A stretch of 64,000 nt of DNA from Trichormus_B sp936914905 (lineage in GTDB: Bacteria; Cyanobacteriota; Cyanobacteriia; Cyanobacteriales; Nostocaceae): NCBI RefSeq assembly GCF_039871975.1, contig NZ_JBDPLL010000001.1; one strand, given 5' to 3'. Below the pieces are notes generated by a model. It ran no database searches. It was not told where the DNA came from and worked only from the letters and a program-made list of their open reading frames with translations. Both the position numbers and the translations under genes were made by a program. Positions 36,760-47,234 of this stretch are shown here, one piece after another (the stretch's first letter is position 1; the number at the start of each line of letters is the position of its first letter).

Positions 36760-37950
36760 TCACGTCGTTCTACTTATTTTCCAGTATTTATAAGCCGCAT
36801 AGGCCAAGGTCACAACCCCGGTAACAATTGCAGATTCATCAACTTCAAATTGGGGATGATGTAGAGGATGATTAATGGTGCGATCTTCGTAGCCTACACC
36901 CAAACGAAACATGGAACCGGGAGCGTGTTCTAAATACAAGGAAAAATCTTCAGCCCCAAGGGAAGGTTCTGATAACACTTGAATGCGATCGCTTGTCCAA
37001 GCTTCTTCTGCGGATGATTGCAATAATTGTGTTAGCGCGTAATCATTTTGTACACTGGGTACACCTTGACGATAATTAACTTGATATTTTGCACCGTAAG
37101 AATTGCAAACATTAGCAACAATATTTTCAATCCAACTTGGTAGTTGAGTGCGAGTTTCTGGATGGAGTGATCGCACCGTACCTAATAACTGTACTTGATC
37201 AGCAATTATATTTGGCGCTCTCCCACCATCAATTTTACCAATACTCAAAACCACTGGACGCAAAGGATTTTGAGTGCGGCTAATAGCTTGTTGCAATGAA
37301 GTAATAACTTGGCAAGCAATCCAAATCGCATCAATAGCTTCATGGGGACGCGCACCATGTCCAGATTCACCAATAATGATAATCTCCAAATCATCTGCTG
37401 CTGCTGTCAATGCACCATAACGAATCCCAACATAACCAGCAGGAATAGAAGGAAAAACATGAACACCTAAAATTGCTGACACATGATTCATCACCCCATC
37501 TTTTAGCATCCAGCTTGCACCTTGGGCAATTTCTTCTGCTGGCTGAAATAAAAATCTGATTTTCCCCCCCAACTCCTCTGCTATTTGGGAAAGCACCATT
37601 GCCGTACCTAACCCTACAGTAGTATGAGCATCATGTCCACAAGCGTGCATTACCCCCACATTGCGAGAAGCATATTCCAATCCACTACGTTCTTGAATTG
37701 GCAATGCATCCATATCCGTGCGAATTGCCAACACCTTTTCATTGTGCTGAGTTCCTTGTAATTCACCAATAACACCAGTTTTCCCAACCCCCTCTACCAC
37801 GTGCAAACCGCTAGAAGACAATACACCAGCAACAAAAGCAGCCGTTTGATACTCTTGTCCGCTGAGTTCTGGGTGAGAGTGAATATGGCGGCGAATCTCC
37901 AGTAAGCGGGGTGCTAGATTGGTAGCTAAGTCTTTAATCCGGGTCAGCAT
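36760..37950 (-). CDS. M20 family amidohydrolase (IAA-amino-acid/hippurate hydrolase type)
   Basis: A 396-residue dinuclear-metal amidohydrolase that removes N-acyl groups from amino acids. Metal and catalytic segments are IRTDMDALPIQE, MHACGHDAHTT (about 100-110), FQPAEEIAQGASWML and LGAEDFSLYLEHAPG near the C-terminus. The central dimerisation domain has GESGHGARPHEAIDAI. All ligand motifs are intact and length is normal. The natural substrate is unknown; some plant-associated relatives release auxin from conjugates, but that would be speculation here. The upstream region has two copies of a degenerate repeat. Confidence 0.92.
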   Translation of the reverse strand: MLTRIKDLATNLAPRLLEIRRHIHSHPELSGQEYQTAAFVAGVLSSSGLHVVEGVGKTGVIGELQGTQHNEKVLAIRTDMDALPIQERSGLEYASRNVGVMHACGHDAHTTVGLGTAMVLSQIAEELGGKIRFLFQPAEEIAQGASWMLKDGVMNHVSAILGVHVFPSIPAGYVGIRYGALTAAADDLEIIIIGESGHGARPHEAIDAIWIACQVITSLQQAISRTQNPLRPVVLSIGKIDGGRAPNIIADQVQLLGTVRSLHPETRTQLPSWIENIVANVCNSYGAKYQVNYRQGVPSVQNDYALTQLLQSSAEEAWTSDRIQVLSEPSLGAEDFSLYLEHAPGSMFRLGVGYEDRTINHPLHHPQFEVDESAIVTGVVTLAYAAYKYWKISRTT

Positions 37951-38692
37951 AGAATTGCGTCTAGTTAATAAGTGTTGTTCCCATGATAGATAAGTGTTAA
38001 TTAGGAAAATGCTCTTCCTGACCTAATAAGCAGGGTAATACCATTTCACGAAAACCCTGATAGATAGGACTTGCTGATAGCGTAGCGTGGCGTTAAGCCA
38101 TAGAAACGGAAAACCTGCATAAATCAATAGTTTAAGGGTTATTTAAGGTGGATAAGATGTAGGAAATAAGCCTTGATACCATGAAAACTCAAACACTTTT
38201 TCAGATTCTAGATTATTCTCAATCCTCCTCTTATTCCTCCTAACTCCTGACTCCTGACTCCTAATCGTCACGAACAACTTTTTCAGCAAGCCCTACATAT
38301 CACTTCGGGAATTATGAAGAAGATATAAAATTCCGTGAAAATTATAACGGTAAGACTAGCCAAAGCCAAATAAATGATATAAAATTTATTTTAGTTAACT
38401 ATACGGAAAGATTTATAGACTACCAAATATGTGATCCCCCTGGCTTAAAGAAAAAACAGCTAGGGGGATCTTGTTTTAAGCATCATTAGGTGTAGGGGTT
38501 GAAAAGGTGAATAAGGTGCAAGGAATAAGCCTTGAAACCATCAAAAACTGATTGCCTGCGGTACTAGCGATAGCGTAGCGTGGCGTAAGCCATAGCCAAT
38601 TACTTTCCCAGATTCGAGACTATTCTTACCTCCTTCTAATTCTCCCTCCTGATACCTAGCCCTTAGGAAAAGACTTTTTCCGCAAACTCTAA
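37951..38692. other. Intergenic with two related ~150-base repeats
   Basis: Segments at about 38072-38290 and 38497-38690 share GGAATAAGCCTTGA.ACCAT, GATAGCGTAGCGTGGCG.TAAGCCATAG, CAGATTC.AGA.TATTCT and CTCCTGA. blocks. Parts of the same GCGTAGCGTGGCG motif recur near 56200 and 62355. No ORF seen. Confidence 0.55.
38433..38477 (+). terminator. Orphan terminator GATCCCCCTGGC/GCTAGGGGGATC + TTGTTTT
   Basis: A 12-bp stem with one G-T pair and a T-rich tail. No plus-strand gene precedes it within 2 kb, so it may end a small RNA starting near 38300-38400, or be relic. Confidence 0.55.
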
Positions 38693-40390
38693 TTATCGCC
38701 ATCCCAACCAACGCAAACAAGGGACAATGAGGTAATAACTTAACCCTAAACAAAGACTGATTAAAATACCTATAAAACCAAAAAAAGCAATAGGTAAAAA
38801 TAACTCTAAAAAGCTTGGTTGACTGGAAAAATGGATAAAGGAAATTTTTAACCCTAGATGTATTAAAGCTGCTATGATGTTGGCACTACCAAAGGCAGCT
38901 ATAAAAGCGTAAGCTAGGGAATGGGTGCGAAGACCTAAACCCAGAGTTAGCAGGGAAATTGACACCAGCATCCATGCAACTAAACCCTCTGCACTATCAT
39001 GTGGTTTGATAAATTGCCAAATTATCCAACCTAAACTATAGCCAATTAAACCCATGAAAGCTGATACTAAAAATCGTCGTTTTTGACCAAAACTTCCAGA
39101 TAGAGTAATTCCCCAAGCAGTTCCCAAACCAGTAACTGCATATACTATAATTTCCCTTGCTGAACCAGTTTGGGAATTTTGAATTAATTCGGGTAATTGA
39201 AGTGAGATAAATTCTGCAACGAAAGCGCCTAATTTGGTTTGATAAGCCAAAAGAAAACCAGTGATAGTCCCTGAACTAGCACCCATCCCGCCTAAAATCA
39301 TCGCCCAAATTGTTCCCAGACAAGCTAGTAAGAATTTGAAAATTGCCTGAACTGTGAATAGGGTTGTGTTACCCACAGCTAGGGTAAATTGGGTGACGGT
39401 TTGGATAACGGTGTTTTTTAATTGGGTAAATAACTCTGGTTTTGATTCTGCGGGAACAATTTTCAGTAACCGTTTTTGAATGATAGCTGCATGGGCTGGA
39501 CGCGATCTCACATCTGTCTGTATCATTTCATCTAGTAAATCTGCGAGACGTAGATTAACACTGCACCGATTTCTCCAACGTAATTCTCCAGTAATGGGAT
39601 CTTCCAACTGTTGGGGATACCTACCTGTAAGTAATTCAATTATTGTGCGTCCCAAGGCATAAAAATCAGCCGCAGGCCCCACATTACCGCCAATCATTTG
39701 TTCTGGTGGACTGTACCCAGAAGAAAATAATCGGGTCGAGGGAGAGTGCGATCGTAACATTGCACTACTAAATTGTTTAGCACCACCAAAATCAATCAAC
39801 ACCAATTGTTCCGCTTGTAGAGGTGCAGTAGGTGAAGGAGTACGCAACATTAAATTAGAAGGTTTAATATCCCGATGAATAATTTGGCGTTTATGCAACT
39901 CCTGTAAAATCTTCACAGCTTGTGCAAACCAATTTAGCACCAAATCCTCTGGACATCCTTGGGGATAATTCCTACGAATCTCTTCTAAATTATGGCCATC
40001 AATTTTTTCCATCACCAGACAAGCCAACTGGTGTCGTTTAGGAACAGTCAAATTGATTTGAAAATACCCATCAGCATCAACTTTGGGAACACCAGGATTA
40101 TGGAAACTACTTAAAACCTCCGCTTCCTGAATAAATAATTCCAAAGCTTTGGGAGAGTGTTCCACTAACACTTTCAGCACTTTTTCAGTTTTGTTTTTTT
40201 CATCCCAAACCGTATAAATTTGGGCGAAACCTCCTGAACCCAAAGGTTTAATTGGGTAATAGCGGTCTAACAACTGTAGCGGTGCGCCACAGCTACTACA
40301 AAATTTGTTTCCCCAAGGTTGGGGATAGGGACGTTGACAGTTAGGATTTATGCAGTGAACCCCACTCTGATTTATCTGGGACAAAACCAC
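38693..40390 (-). CDS. Ser/Thr protein kinase with zinc ribbon and C-terminal membrane domain
   Basis: A 565-residue Hanks-type kinase. An N-terminal four-Cys zinc ribbon (CINPNC...FCSSCG, about 13-35) precedes the kinase domain (about 44-310): glycine loop LGSGGFAQIY, VLKVL Lys, catalytic loop IIHRDIKPSN, LIDFGGAK and the GYSPPEQ activation-segment end. DFGG in place of DFGL is common in this cyanobacterial group. The last 220 residues have about six hydrophobic helices. The layout is typical of cyanobacterial SpkD/SpkB-like kinases whose substrates are mostly unknown. It is monocistronic. Confidence 0.9.
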   Translation of the reverse strand: MVLSQINQSGVHCINPNCQRPYPQPWGNKFCSSCGAPLQLLDRYYPIKPLGSGGFAQIYTVWDEKNKTEKVLKVLVEHSPKALELFIQEAEVLSSFHNPGVPKVDADGYFQINLTVPKRHQLACLVMEKIDGHNLEEIRRNYPQGCPEDLVLNWFAQAVKILQELHKRQIIHRDIKPSNLMLRTPSPTAPLQAEQLVLIDFGGAKQFSSAMLRSHSPSTRLFSSGYSPPEQMIGGNVGPAADFYALGRTIIELLTGRYPQQLEDPITGELRWRNRCSVNLRLADLLDEMIQTDVRSRPAHAAIIQKRLLKIVPAESKPELFTQLKNTVIQTVTQFTLAVGNTTLFTVQAIFKFLLACLGTIWAMILGGMGASSGTITGFLLAYQTKLGAFVAEFISLQLPELIQNSQTGSAREIIVYAVTGLGTAWGITLSGSFGQKRRFLVSAFMGLIGYSLGWIIWQFIKPHDSAEGLVAWMLVSISLLTLGLGLRTHSLAYAFIAAFGSANIIAALIHLGLKISFIHFSSQPSFLELFLPIAFFGFIGILISLCLGLSYYLIVPCLRWLGWR

Positions 40391-40555
40391 AAAAATACAA
40401 AGGCTGGATCGATTTTAGCGTCTATTTTGCCTTTTGCACTTTATAGAACCCAGAAATGCTGATCAAGTGACTATACAACTAGGATAGGAGGTGAAAGCTC
40501 CCTCATGAGCATTTCCAGTCCAAAACTAGGAAAAAGGCAATCACCAAAGCTGATT
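40391..40555. other. Short upstream region of the kinase gene
   Basis: It must carry the minus-strand kinase promoter. CTAGGATAGGAGG near 40480 is a purine-rich patch on the plus strand with no gene attached. Confidence 0.3.
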
Positions 40556-40676
40556 CAAATCTCTGAAAAGCTCATGCCGTATACATTTTGAATTGTGTTC
40601 GCGCAGCCTGCTGGAAGCACTATTTTGTTAACGTAGTTCTTTTGGAAGAAGCATTTTGAATTCACGGCTATACTAG
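40556..40676 (-). repeat. Copy C of the 155-bp MITE, inverted and truncated
   Basis: Read on the minus strand it starts CTAGTATAGCCGTGAATTC and follows copies A and B through GAGCTTTTCAGAGATTTG, where the match stops. The right end (about 35 bases) is missing. Confidence 0.8.
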
Positions 40677-40941
40677 ATATGATATAGCAACTCTAAGTTA
40701 TTTACAAACACTTTTTATTCTCTCTGTCAATTAGGTTTTCTAGTGTTTATTCCAAAGATGGAAATTGCTCAATTATCAAAGATAGTTACTCCATATAAAA
40801 ACCATCCGAATTAGTTTGCACAGGATCAGCATATTCCAGCAATCACTGATAGTGATACTCCTGTACCCAAGTTTATAAACGCCGAATAAATTTCTTGATT
40901 TGCCGTATTTTTAAAGTTTTATATAGACTATTCTATACCAT

Positions 40942-43900
40942 TTATTCTTCCTGTAATTTGATTACTAGTTCTGGGATATTAATGGAAATATTTAATGAAT
41001 ATGGTTCTTCCGAATGAGTAAATAATCTATCTAATTGGTCGTAATTTCCAACATTACTCACACTGTGTAAACATTTTTTAAGTTCTTGAACGACTTGGAT
41101 ACAGCTAATAGGTTTAGATAAAGACCCAGACAGATTTTCTCAGGTTCATCTTTCTCTTGAATTTGAGACTGAGATAAAGCAGTGAGAATAACGATAGGAA
41201 TATTTTTATTTTCTTCATGCTGTTTTAGATATTGTGCTGTTTCTTTCCCATCGATAAGACGCATTATTCAGTCTCATAAGATTAAATTGGGATAATGTAA
41301 TTGAGCTAAATTAATCGCTTGATGTCGATCTTATACAAGCAAAACTAGATGATGAGTGTTATGAAAATATCCATGAATTAATTCCCGATTCCCGACTTGA
41401 TGCCACATCATCTATAACTGAAATTGTACTGGGTGTAAACTGGTTCAAATCATCATTTTGGTGTGATTATGCAACTATGTCTATCGAACTATTTGCAGGA
41501 GAAATTGCTGGAGAAACGAAAGTGAAAATACGAGCTTTTCCTAATTCACTTTGGAGTGTGATAATTCCACCCATAATATTCATGAATCGCTTAGTGATTG
41601 CTAGTCCTAATCCTGTACCACCATATTTGCGAACGCTTTGACCTGAACTTTGAATAAATGCCTCAAAAATACCTTGTTGCTGTTCACGAGCTATGGTAAT
41701 ACCTGTATCTTTAACAGCAATTTCTAACCGAACTTTTTCTTCTAAGTTTGTACAATAAAGATGAGCGCAGATAGTTATTTGAATGTATCCCTGTTATCTG
41801 AATTTCAAAGCATTGCCGACAACGTTAAAGAGGATTTGTCGCAACCGTACTTTACTCATGTAAATAGTTTGAGGTACGGTATCTTCAATAGTTGAGCGCA
41901 AGATTAAATTTTAATCAGTTGTATTTGGGCTGAATATTTGTAGAATTTCTCCAATTAATCGTGTTAAATCAACAGGTTCATAGTGAGGTGCTAACTTACC
42001 TAATTTAATTTTAGACAAATTAAGAATATCATTAATAAGTGCCAATAAAGTTCTGCCACTGGAGGTAATAGCTTGAATATAAGGGGCTATATGAGGTTCT
42101 ATAACTTCAGGTTGTCATAAATCTGCAAAACCAAGAATGGCACTCATGGGTATACGAATTTAGTGACTCATATTAGCTAGAAATTCGCTTTTGGCTTGGT
42201 TAGAACTTTCGGATTCCCGTTTCGCTTCTTCCAATGCTAAATTTTTCAGTGTCAGTTCTTCTCGTCTAGTAGTTTCTTTTTCTAATAAAGTAGCTTGAGC
42301 TAGTGCAATTCCTACTTGAGCAGCTACGGCTTCTAATAGTTCAATTTCATCACGTTTCCACTCTCAAATTTGCTAATCCTGCGAAGCTGGGTCACTGATA
42401 CATTGATGTATTCCAATGTAGGCATTGGGTTCTCCTTCATTGGGTTCTCCTTGCTAGGAAGTACTAACAGCTAACATTGATTTGCAACTCATGGCACAGT
42501 TCAATCACAGGTTGAAACAATGGTTGAGTATAAACATCTGAAATCACTATTCCCTGATCTTGAGCTAACACTGCTTCAACATGAGGATTGTTGGTAACAG
42601 CAATTTTTATGTCTTTGATAGATTTATAATTTCCATTCAAGTATTCTGCTACTAAAGGCAGAAGAGGTTCTGGTTGAGTAAGATATGTATGAATTACACA
42701 ACGATGAACTTTCAACGCTTGACCAATTTGAATAACAGCAGTTTAAAAAATATGCTGAGTTTGCAAATTTTGACGAATTTGATCAGTGATTTGCTTGACT
42801 AGTAGCTCCTTTTGTAATTTCTGTTGTAAGGCTGATTCCACTTGTTTACGCTCAGTAATATCTGTTAGTTAGCATTGCTAATGCAGCTAGATATTTTCCT
42901 ATAGTATTAAAAATAGGTGTAGTAGAAACTATTGCCCACAATTCAGCACCATCTCGACAGCAAAATTTGAAATTGTGTTGTTCTTGAATACCTTGATGCC
43001 GAAGTTATAAGTGTGTTTGGGCTATTTTCTATTCTTCTATCCCCATAAAATCAAATAATGGTTTTCCCAGGATTTGTTCGACAGAATAGCCCAGCATTAC
43101 TCACATTTGGGGGTTGATAAAGCTAGTATTGCCTTCTGTATCGAGCATCCAAATTCCTTCACAATTTGTTTCTAGAATGGGTCGATATTGTTCTTCACTT
43201 TTTTGGCGTGTAGCTTTTGCTTGTTGAAGGTGAATTAACTCTTTTTGTAACAGTTGATTAGTTGCTTGTAGTTCTATAGTTCCTTCTGCTACCTTGGCTT
43301 CAAGTTCGGCATTCATTCTCTGGAGTTGGGCAAGTAAAGTGGCTTGTTGAATGGCGGTTGCTACCTGTATTGATAGCTGTTCTAGAAATTCTATTTCGTC
43401 AGTTTGCTACTCACGCACATCATTACAGCTATGAGCAATTAGCAATCCCCAAAGGGAATCATCTACTAAGATGGGTACTACTAAATTGGCTTTTATTTGA
43501 AACTCCATTAAAAATTCAATGTGACAAGGACTCAAGTTTGATAGCTTTAGAAACTTTGTTTGGATAAGAGTGTCGCCAATTCTGCTCGAGACAATGATCT
43601 ACTACCACTTTATCTAAAATTGACTATTGGGGAATATTTACTGATTCCACAATCACTTTTCCATGGCAGTCAGAGTCAAAATGATCAATAATTACACGCT
43701 CAACTTCTAATAATTAACGTACTTCTGTGACTGTTTCATTGGGAATTTCGTCTAAATGCAAAGATGCACAAATGCGTAAAGCGATATCAGCTAATAGTTA
43801 ATTGCGTTGAACTTGGGTTTTGAGTTTGGCTTTTTTGTTGCTGACTTGTTCTGTTAGATCGGAATTAAGGCGTTTGAGTAAATTGACTTTTTCCGTTTCT

Positions 43901-44784
43901 AGGTTATGTACTTGCTGTTGTAATAGGGTAATAACTTGCTGAAGTTCTCTGATATAACAAGCTTGTAAAATGCTGGTTTGGGTTAAAATCCCTGCTAGAT
44001 ATCCTTGGTTATCAGTAACAACAGATAGCTGTACATTCTGCTGCTGCATTTTGTGATGAGTTTCCCAAAGTGAATCTTCAGGATTGACTAACAACGGGGG
44101 ATAACTCATTACTTATTTGGCTTGTAATTCCCTGAAGTTTATTTCTAGAAGTTGGAATTGAACAATATCTGGTTCTGTGACAATTCCCAGAGGTAGGATT
44201 TTTCCAGGTGTGATCGCTCTGCCAATGACAACACAACTGAGATAATGAGAATCCATCAGCTGTATTCACTCCAGAACTGTGTCTGTAGGAGGGGCATGAA
44301 TCACATTTTCTGCCATTACCTGTCTGACATACCGACATTTGAGTAAATCTGCTGGTTGTAGCACACTGCGAAGGCTAGATTGTGTGACTAAACCCACAGG
44401 TTGATCCTGTTCGTTGAGTATTGGTAAATGACGAATCCTATGCTGACGTAGTAATTTGATCACTTTCATCGGTTCCTGCGCCTCCCATTCTTGGCAGATA
44501 ATCAAATTCCTGGTCATGACTTCGGAGACTTTGGTTGTTCTTAAATTGCGTTGTTGTGCAGCTAGTCTCACCAAGTCTCTCTCTGTTAATAAACCAACTA
44601 GTTGCTGGTTATTTAATACAAAAGCACAACTAGCACAAAGGGTATTTGAGTTAGAGACTGTTTCTCCCACTCTACTCATTATTTGTAGGACATGCATGAG
44701 ACAGGCATCTGGATTTACTACCACAGAGTGACGCTGAATGCATTGATTACCGAAGTCAGATAGTGAGGTGTTTGCAGGTTCCAT
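40942..44784 (-). pseudogene. Large CBS-GAF-PAS hybrid histidine kinase, inactivated
   Basis: One degraded gene of about 1280 codons reads from MEPANTSLSDFGNQCIQRHS at 44784 to a LQEE end at 40942. In order: two CBS pairs (44784-43800: VGLLTERDLVRLA, RIRHLPILNEQDQPVGLVTQ); a coiled coil; GAF (about 43800-43320); PAS (QYRPILETNCEGIWMLDTEG); a further PAS and GAF (42900-42300); HisKA with NMSH then TAA where HEIRTP is expected; HATPase (RKYGGTGLGLAITKRF near 41620); and a receiver domain (RLIDGKETAQYLKQHEENKN). At least ten stops or frameshifts occur, plus a 15-bp in-frame tandem duplication at 42423-42452. It probably sensed a small molecule or light; no output partner is identifiable. Confidence 0.85.
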
Positions 44785-45113
44785 GATTAAACGTTAACAA
44801 TTGAGTTCTAAAAGCTTTCGCTGATTGGCAATTTTCTAGTGTTCCCTAAATATTGGTCTAGCCGATCATCACAGTTATAACTAATTCACTAAGCAAATTA
44901 GCATTTAAACGCGTATATTTATCTTGTAACGTAAATGATTATGTAAACGTAAATGATTATGTAAAAATTAGCAAATCAAAACCATAGGATTTTAATTTTC
45001 TTTTTGTAAAAATGACTTATTCTATGATTACATAATACAGAATTATTATATTTTACTACAACGCTAAATAACAGATCAAATGATCCTCTTAAATTTGATA
45101 TTTAAATGCAAGA
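44785..45113. other. Intergenic; 18-bp tandem duplication at 44928-44963
   Basis: AACGTAAATGATTATGTA is repeated twice without mismatch. Otherwise it is AT-rich upstream DNA of the dead hybrid kinase. Confidence 0.7.
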
Positions 45114-45268
45114 CTAGTACCACCGTAAATTCAAAATGCTTCTTTCAGAAGAGCTACGCTAACAAAATAGTGCTTCCAGCAGGCTGCGCCAACAAAATTC
45201 AAAATGAATATGGCATGGGCTTTTCAGAGATTTGGAATAGTTAGTTTATTTACACCGTACTGTACTAG
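45114..45268 (+). repeat. 155-bp MITE-like repeat, full copy B
   Basis: It starts CTAGTACCACCGTAAATTC and ends CCGTACTGTACTAG, exactly as long as copy A at 2659. The ends are better inverted repeats here (CTAGTACCACCGTAAAT against CTAGTACAGTACGGTGTAAAT). Confidence 0.85.
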
Positions 45269-45333
45269 TAGCGCCGTGAATGAAAAAGGAAAAATCAATA
45301 CGGTGTAAGCATTCCGTATGCATGCGTCATACA

Positions 45334-45398
45334 GTTTTGGATTTCGGATTGATTCCACGGATAAATCCGGGGGCTTGAAGCATCAAGGAATTTTTGGT
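45334..45398. repeat. ~65-bp dispersed repeat, copy 1
   Basis: GATTGATTCCACGGATAAAT, then CCGGGGGCTTGAAGCATCAAG and GAATTTTTGG match the copy at 50369-50439 with few differences. A weaker relative lies near 55100-55165. Confidence 0.7.
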
Positions 45399-45497
45399 AA
45401 AAATCAAGTCTCTTGTAAGGTGCGTCAGATGTTGAAAATCTGTTGATATTAACCAATTTCTAGGTCTGACGCATCCTACTAAATATGGGAGTTCTGT

Positions 45498-47234
45498 TTA
45501 AGAAAATTGGTGGGTATAAAACCGCGCATATTTACCTTCTAAGGTTAACAATTCTTCATGATTTCCTGATTCTACAATTTGTCCTTTCTCTAATACTAAA
45601 ATGCGATCGCACTTTCTCACTGTCGATAATCTATGAGCAATAATTAATACCGTGCGGTTTTTCATCAATCTTTCTAAAGCTTCCTGTACCAATGCTTCTG
45701 ACTCAGAATCTAATGCAGATGTCGCTTCATCAAGTATCAATATTTGCGGGTTTAACAGTACAGCACGTGCGATCGCAATTCTCTGTCTTTGTCCACCAGA
45801 TAAATTCACACCACGTTCACCTACCCAAGTATTATAACCTTCTGATAGTTGCTGAATAAATTGATGGGCATTAGCAATTTTTGCAGCTTTTTCGACTGCG
45901 TAAATATCAAAACCTTTTTTTCCAAACGCGATATTTTGAGCAACAGTTCCTGAAAACATAATCGTTTCTTGAGGAACAATGCCAATTTGTTTTCTTAAAC
46001 TATTTAGTGTCACATCTCGAATATTGACACCATCTATAAAAATTTCCCCAATTTCAGGATCATAAAATCGCGGTAACAGATTTACAAAAGTAGTTTTACC
46101 AGCACCAGAAGCACCAACAAGTGCGATCGCTTGTCCTGGCATCACCAATAAATTAATATTACTTAAGACAATTTCTCCTAGTTTATAAGCAAAAGTCACA
46201 TTCAAATATTCAATTTTGCCAGTAACTCTAGGAAGATTGAAAGCATCATCTTTTTCTAACACCGTTGGTTGAATTGCTAATAACTCAAAAACTCGGTCAA
46301 CTGATGCTTCACCTTGTTTAAACTCATTATAGTTATTAGTCGTATGCCCAATAGGATCAATTAACAAAGCTGCTGCTGCTAAATAACTAAAAAATTCACC
46401 TACAGTTAAATTATTTTGAGAAATTTGCCATACTCCCACCATCAGCAAAGATAAAGCACTCAAAGCTTCCAAAAATCCCACAATGGGAATTTGAATCGCT
46501 TTTAATTTTTCTGCTGAATATTTAGCCTTTAAACTACGTTCTGCTTCATGGCTAAATCTAGCAATTTCATAGTTTTCTGCTGCAAAAGCTTGAATTAAAC
46601 GAATACCACTAAATACTTCTGTTAAAATAGCTGATAAATCGGAAATACGATTTTGACTTTTAAGTGAATATTTACGTAAACGTTCCCCAAACCAACCGAT
46701 TAAAATTCCCATAATTGGGGCAACAATCACTGTAGCAAGAGTGAGTTGCCAATTTAAATAAATCATGTAGATGGGAATAGCTACCAACTGCAAAAGACAG
46801 GGTACAAAATCATGAAAAAGCTTATTGATAACTTCCCCAACCCTGTCAACATCTTCTGTGAGACGGTAAGATAAATCTCCTGATTTGGCAGTTTCAAAAT
46901 AACTAAGATTCAGTTTTTGTAAGTGTGCGTAAACCTGTTGACGGAGATGAAAAGCAACCCTTAAAGCTGCACGTGCCATGTATAAATCCTGTACCGACTG
47001 GAAAAAGCCGCGCACAAGAAATACTAAAGCACACATTCCGGTTAATTGGGTGATCGCTACTACATTACCCTGTCCAAAGGGAACTGCCAACTTACCAGCT
47101 AGATTAATCAGCGTTAAAGTCGCAAATACATATCCTAATATTCCCACAAAACCCTTAGTGATGGGTTCCCACTGGATGCGAATGTAAGGTAAAAGTTGCC
47201 AATAATTAGATCGTGAATTAGAGTGTGTGTCCAA
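45498..47234 (-). CDS. ABC transporter, fused permease and ATPase (MsbA/lipid-exporter type)
   Basis: A 578-residue half-transporter. Six membrane helices occupy about 20-330, with the coupling motif SGIRLIQAFAAENYE. The ATPase domain has Walker A GASGAGKT (about 378), Q-loop GIVPQETIMF, signature LSGGQRQRIAIARA, Walker B ILILDEATSALD and H-loop IIAHRLS. All motifs are intact. The substrate is unknown; relatives export lipids, polysaccharides or peptides. Its start overlaps the end of the upstream exoD-like gene by 17 bases, implying translational coupling and one operon, perhaps for envelope or polysaccharide export. Confidence 0.92.
   Translation of the reverse strand: MDTHSNSRSNYWQLLPYIRIQWEPITKGFVGILGYVFATLTLINLAGKLAVPFGQGNVVAITQLTGMCALVFLVRGFFQSVQDLYMARAALRVAFHLRQQVYAHLQKLNLSYFETAKSGDLSYRLTEDVDRVGEVINKLFHDFVPCLLQLVAIPIYMIYLNWQLTLATVIVAPIMGILIGWFGERLRKYSLKSQNRISDLSAILTEVFSGIRLIQAFAAENYEIARFSHEAERSLKAKYSAEKLKAIQIPIVGFLEALSALSLLMVGVWQISQNNLTVGEFFSYLAAAALLIDPIGHTTNNYNEFKQGEASVDRVFELLAIQPTVLEKDDAFNLPRVTGKIEYLNVTFAYKLGEIVLSNINLLVMPGQAIALVGASGAGKTTFVNLLPRFYDPEIGEIFIDGVNIRDVTLNSLRKQIGIVPQETIMFSGTVAQNIAFGKKGFDIYAVEKAAKIANAHQFIQQLSEGYNTWVGERGVNLSGGQRQRIAIARAVLLNPQILILDEATSALDSESEALVQEALERLMKNRTVLIIAHRLSTVRKCDRILVLEKGQIVESGNHEELLTLEGKYARFYTHQFS

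Noticed and set aside
36553..36864. 103-codon plus-strand ORF with GC-rich repeat
   Set aside because: It lies on a palindromic intergenic repeat and antisense to the M20 gene end.
44078..44338. Separate Cys/His-rich small protein on the minus strand
   Set aside because: It is an alternative frame of the CBS part of the dead kinase.
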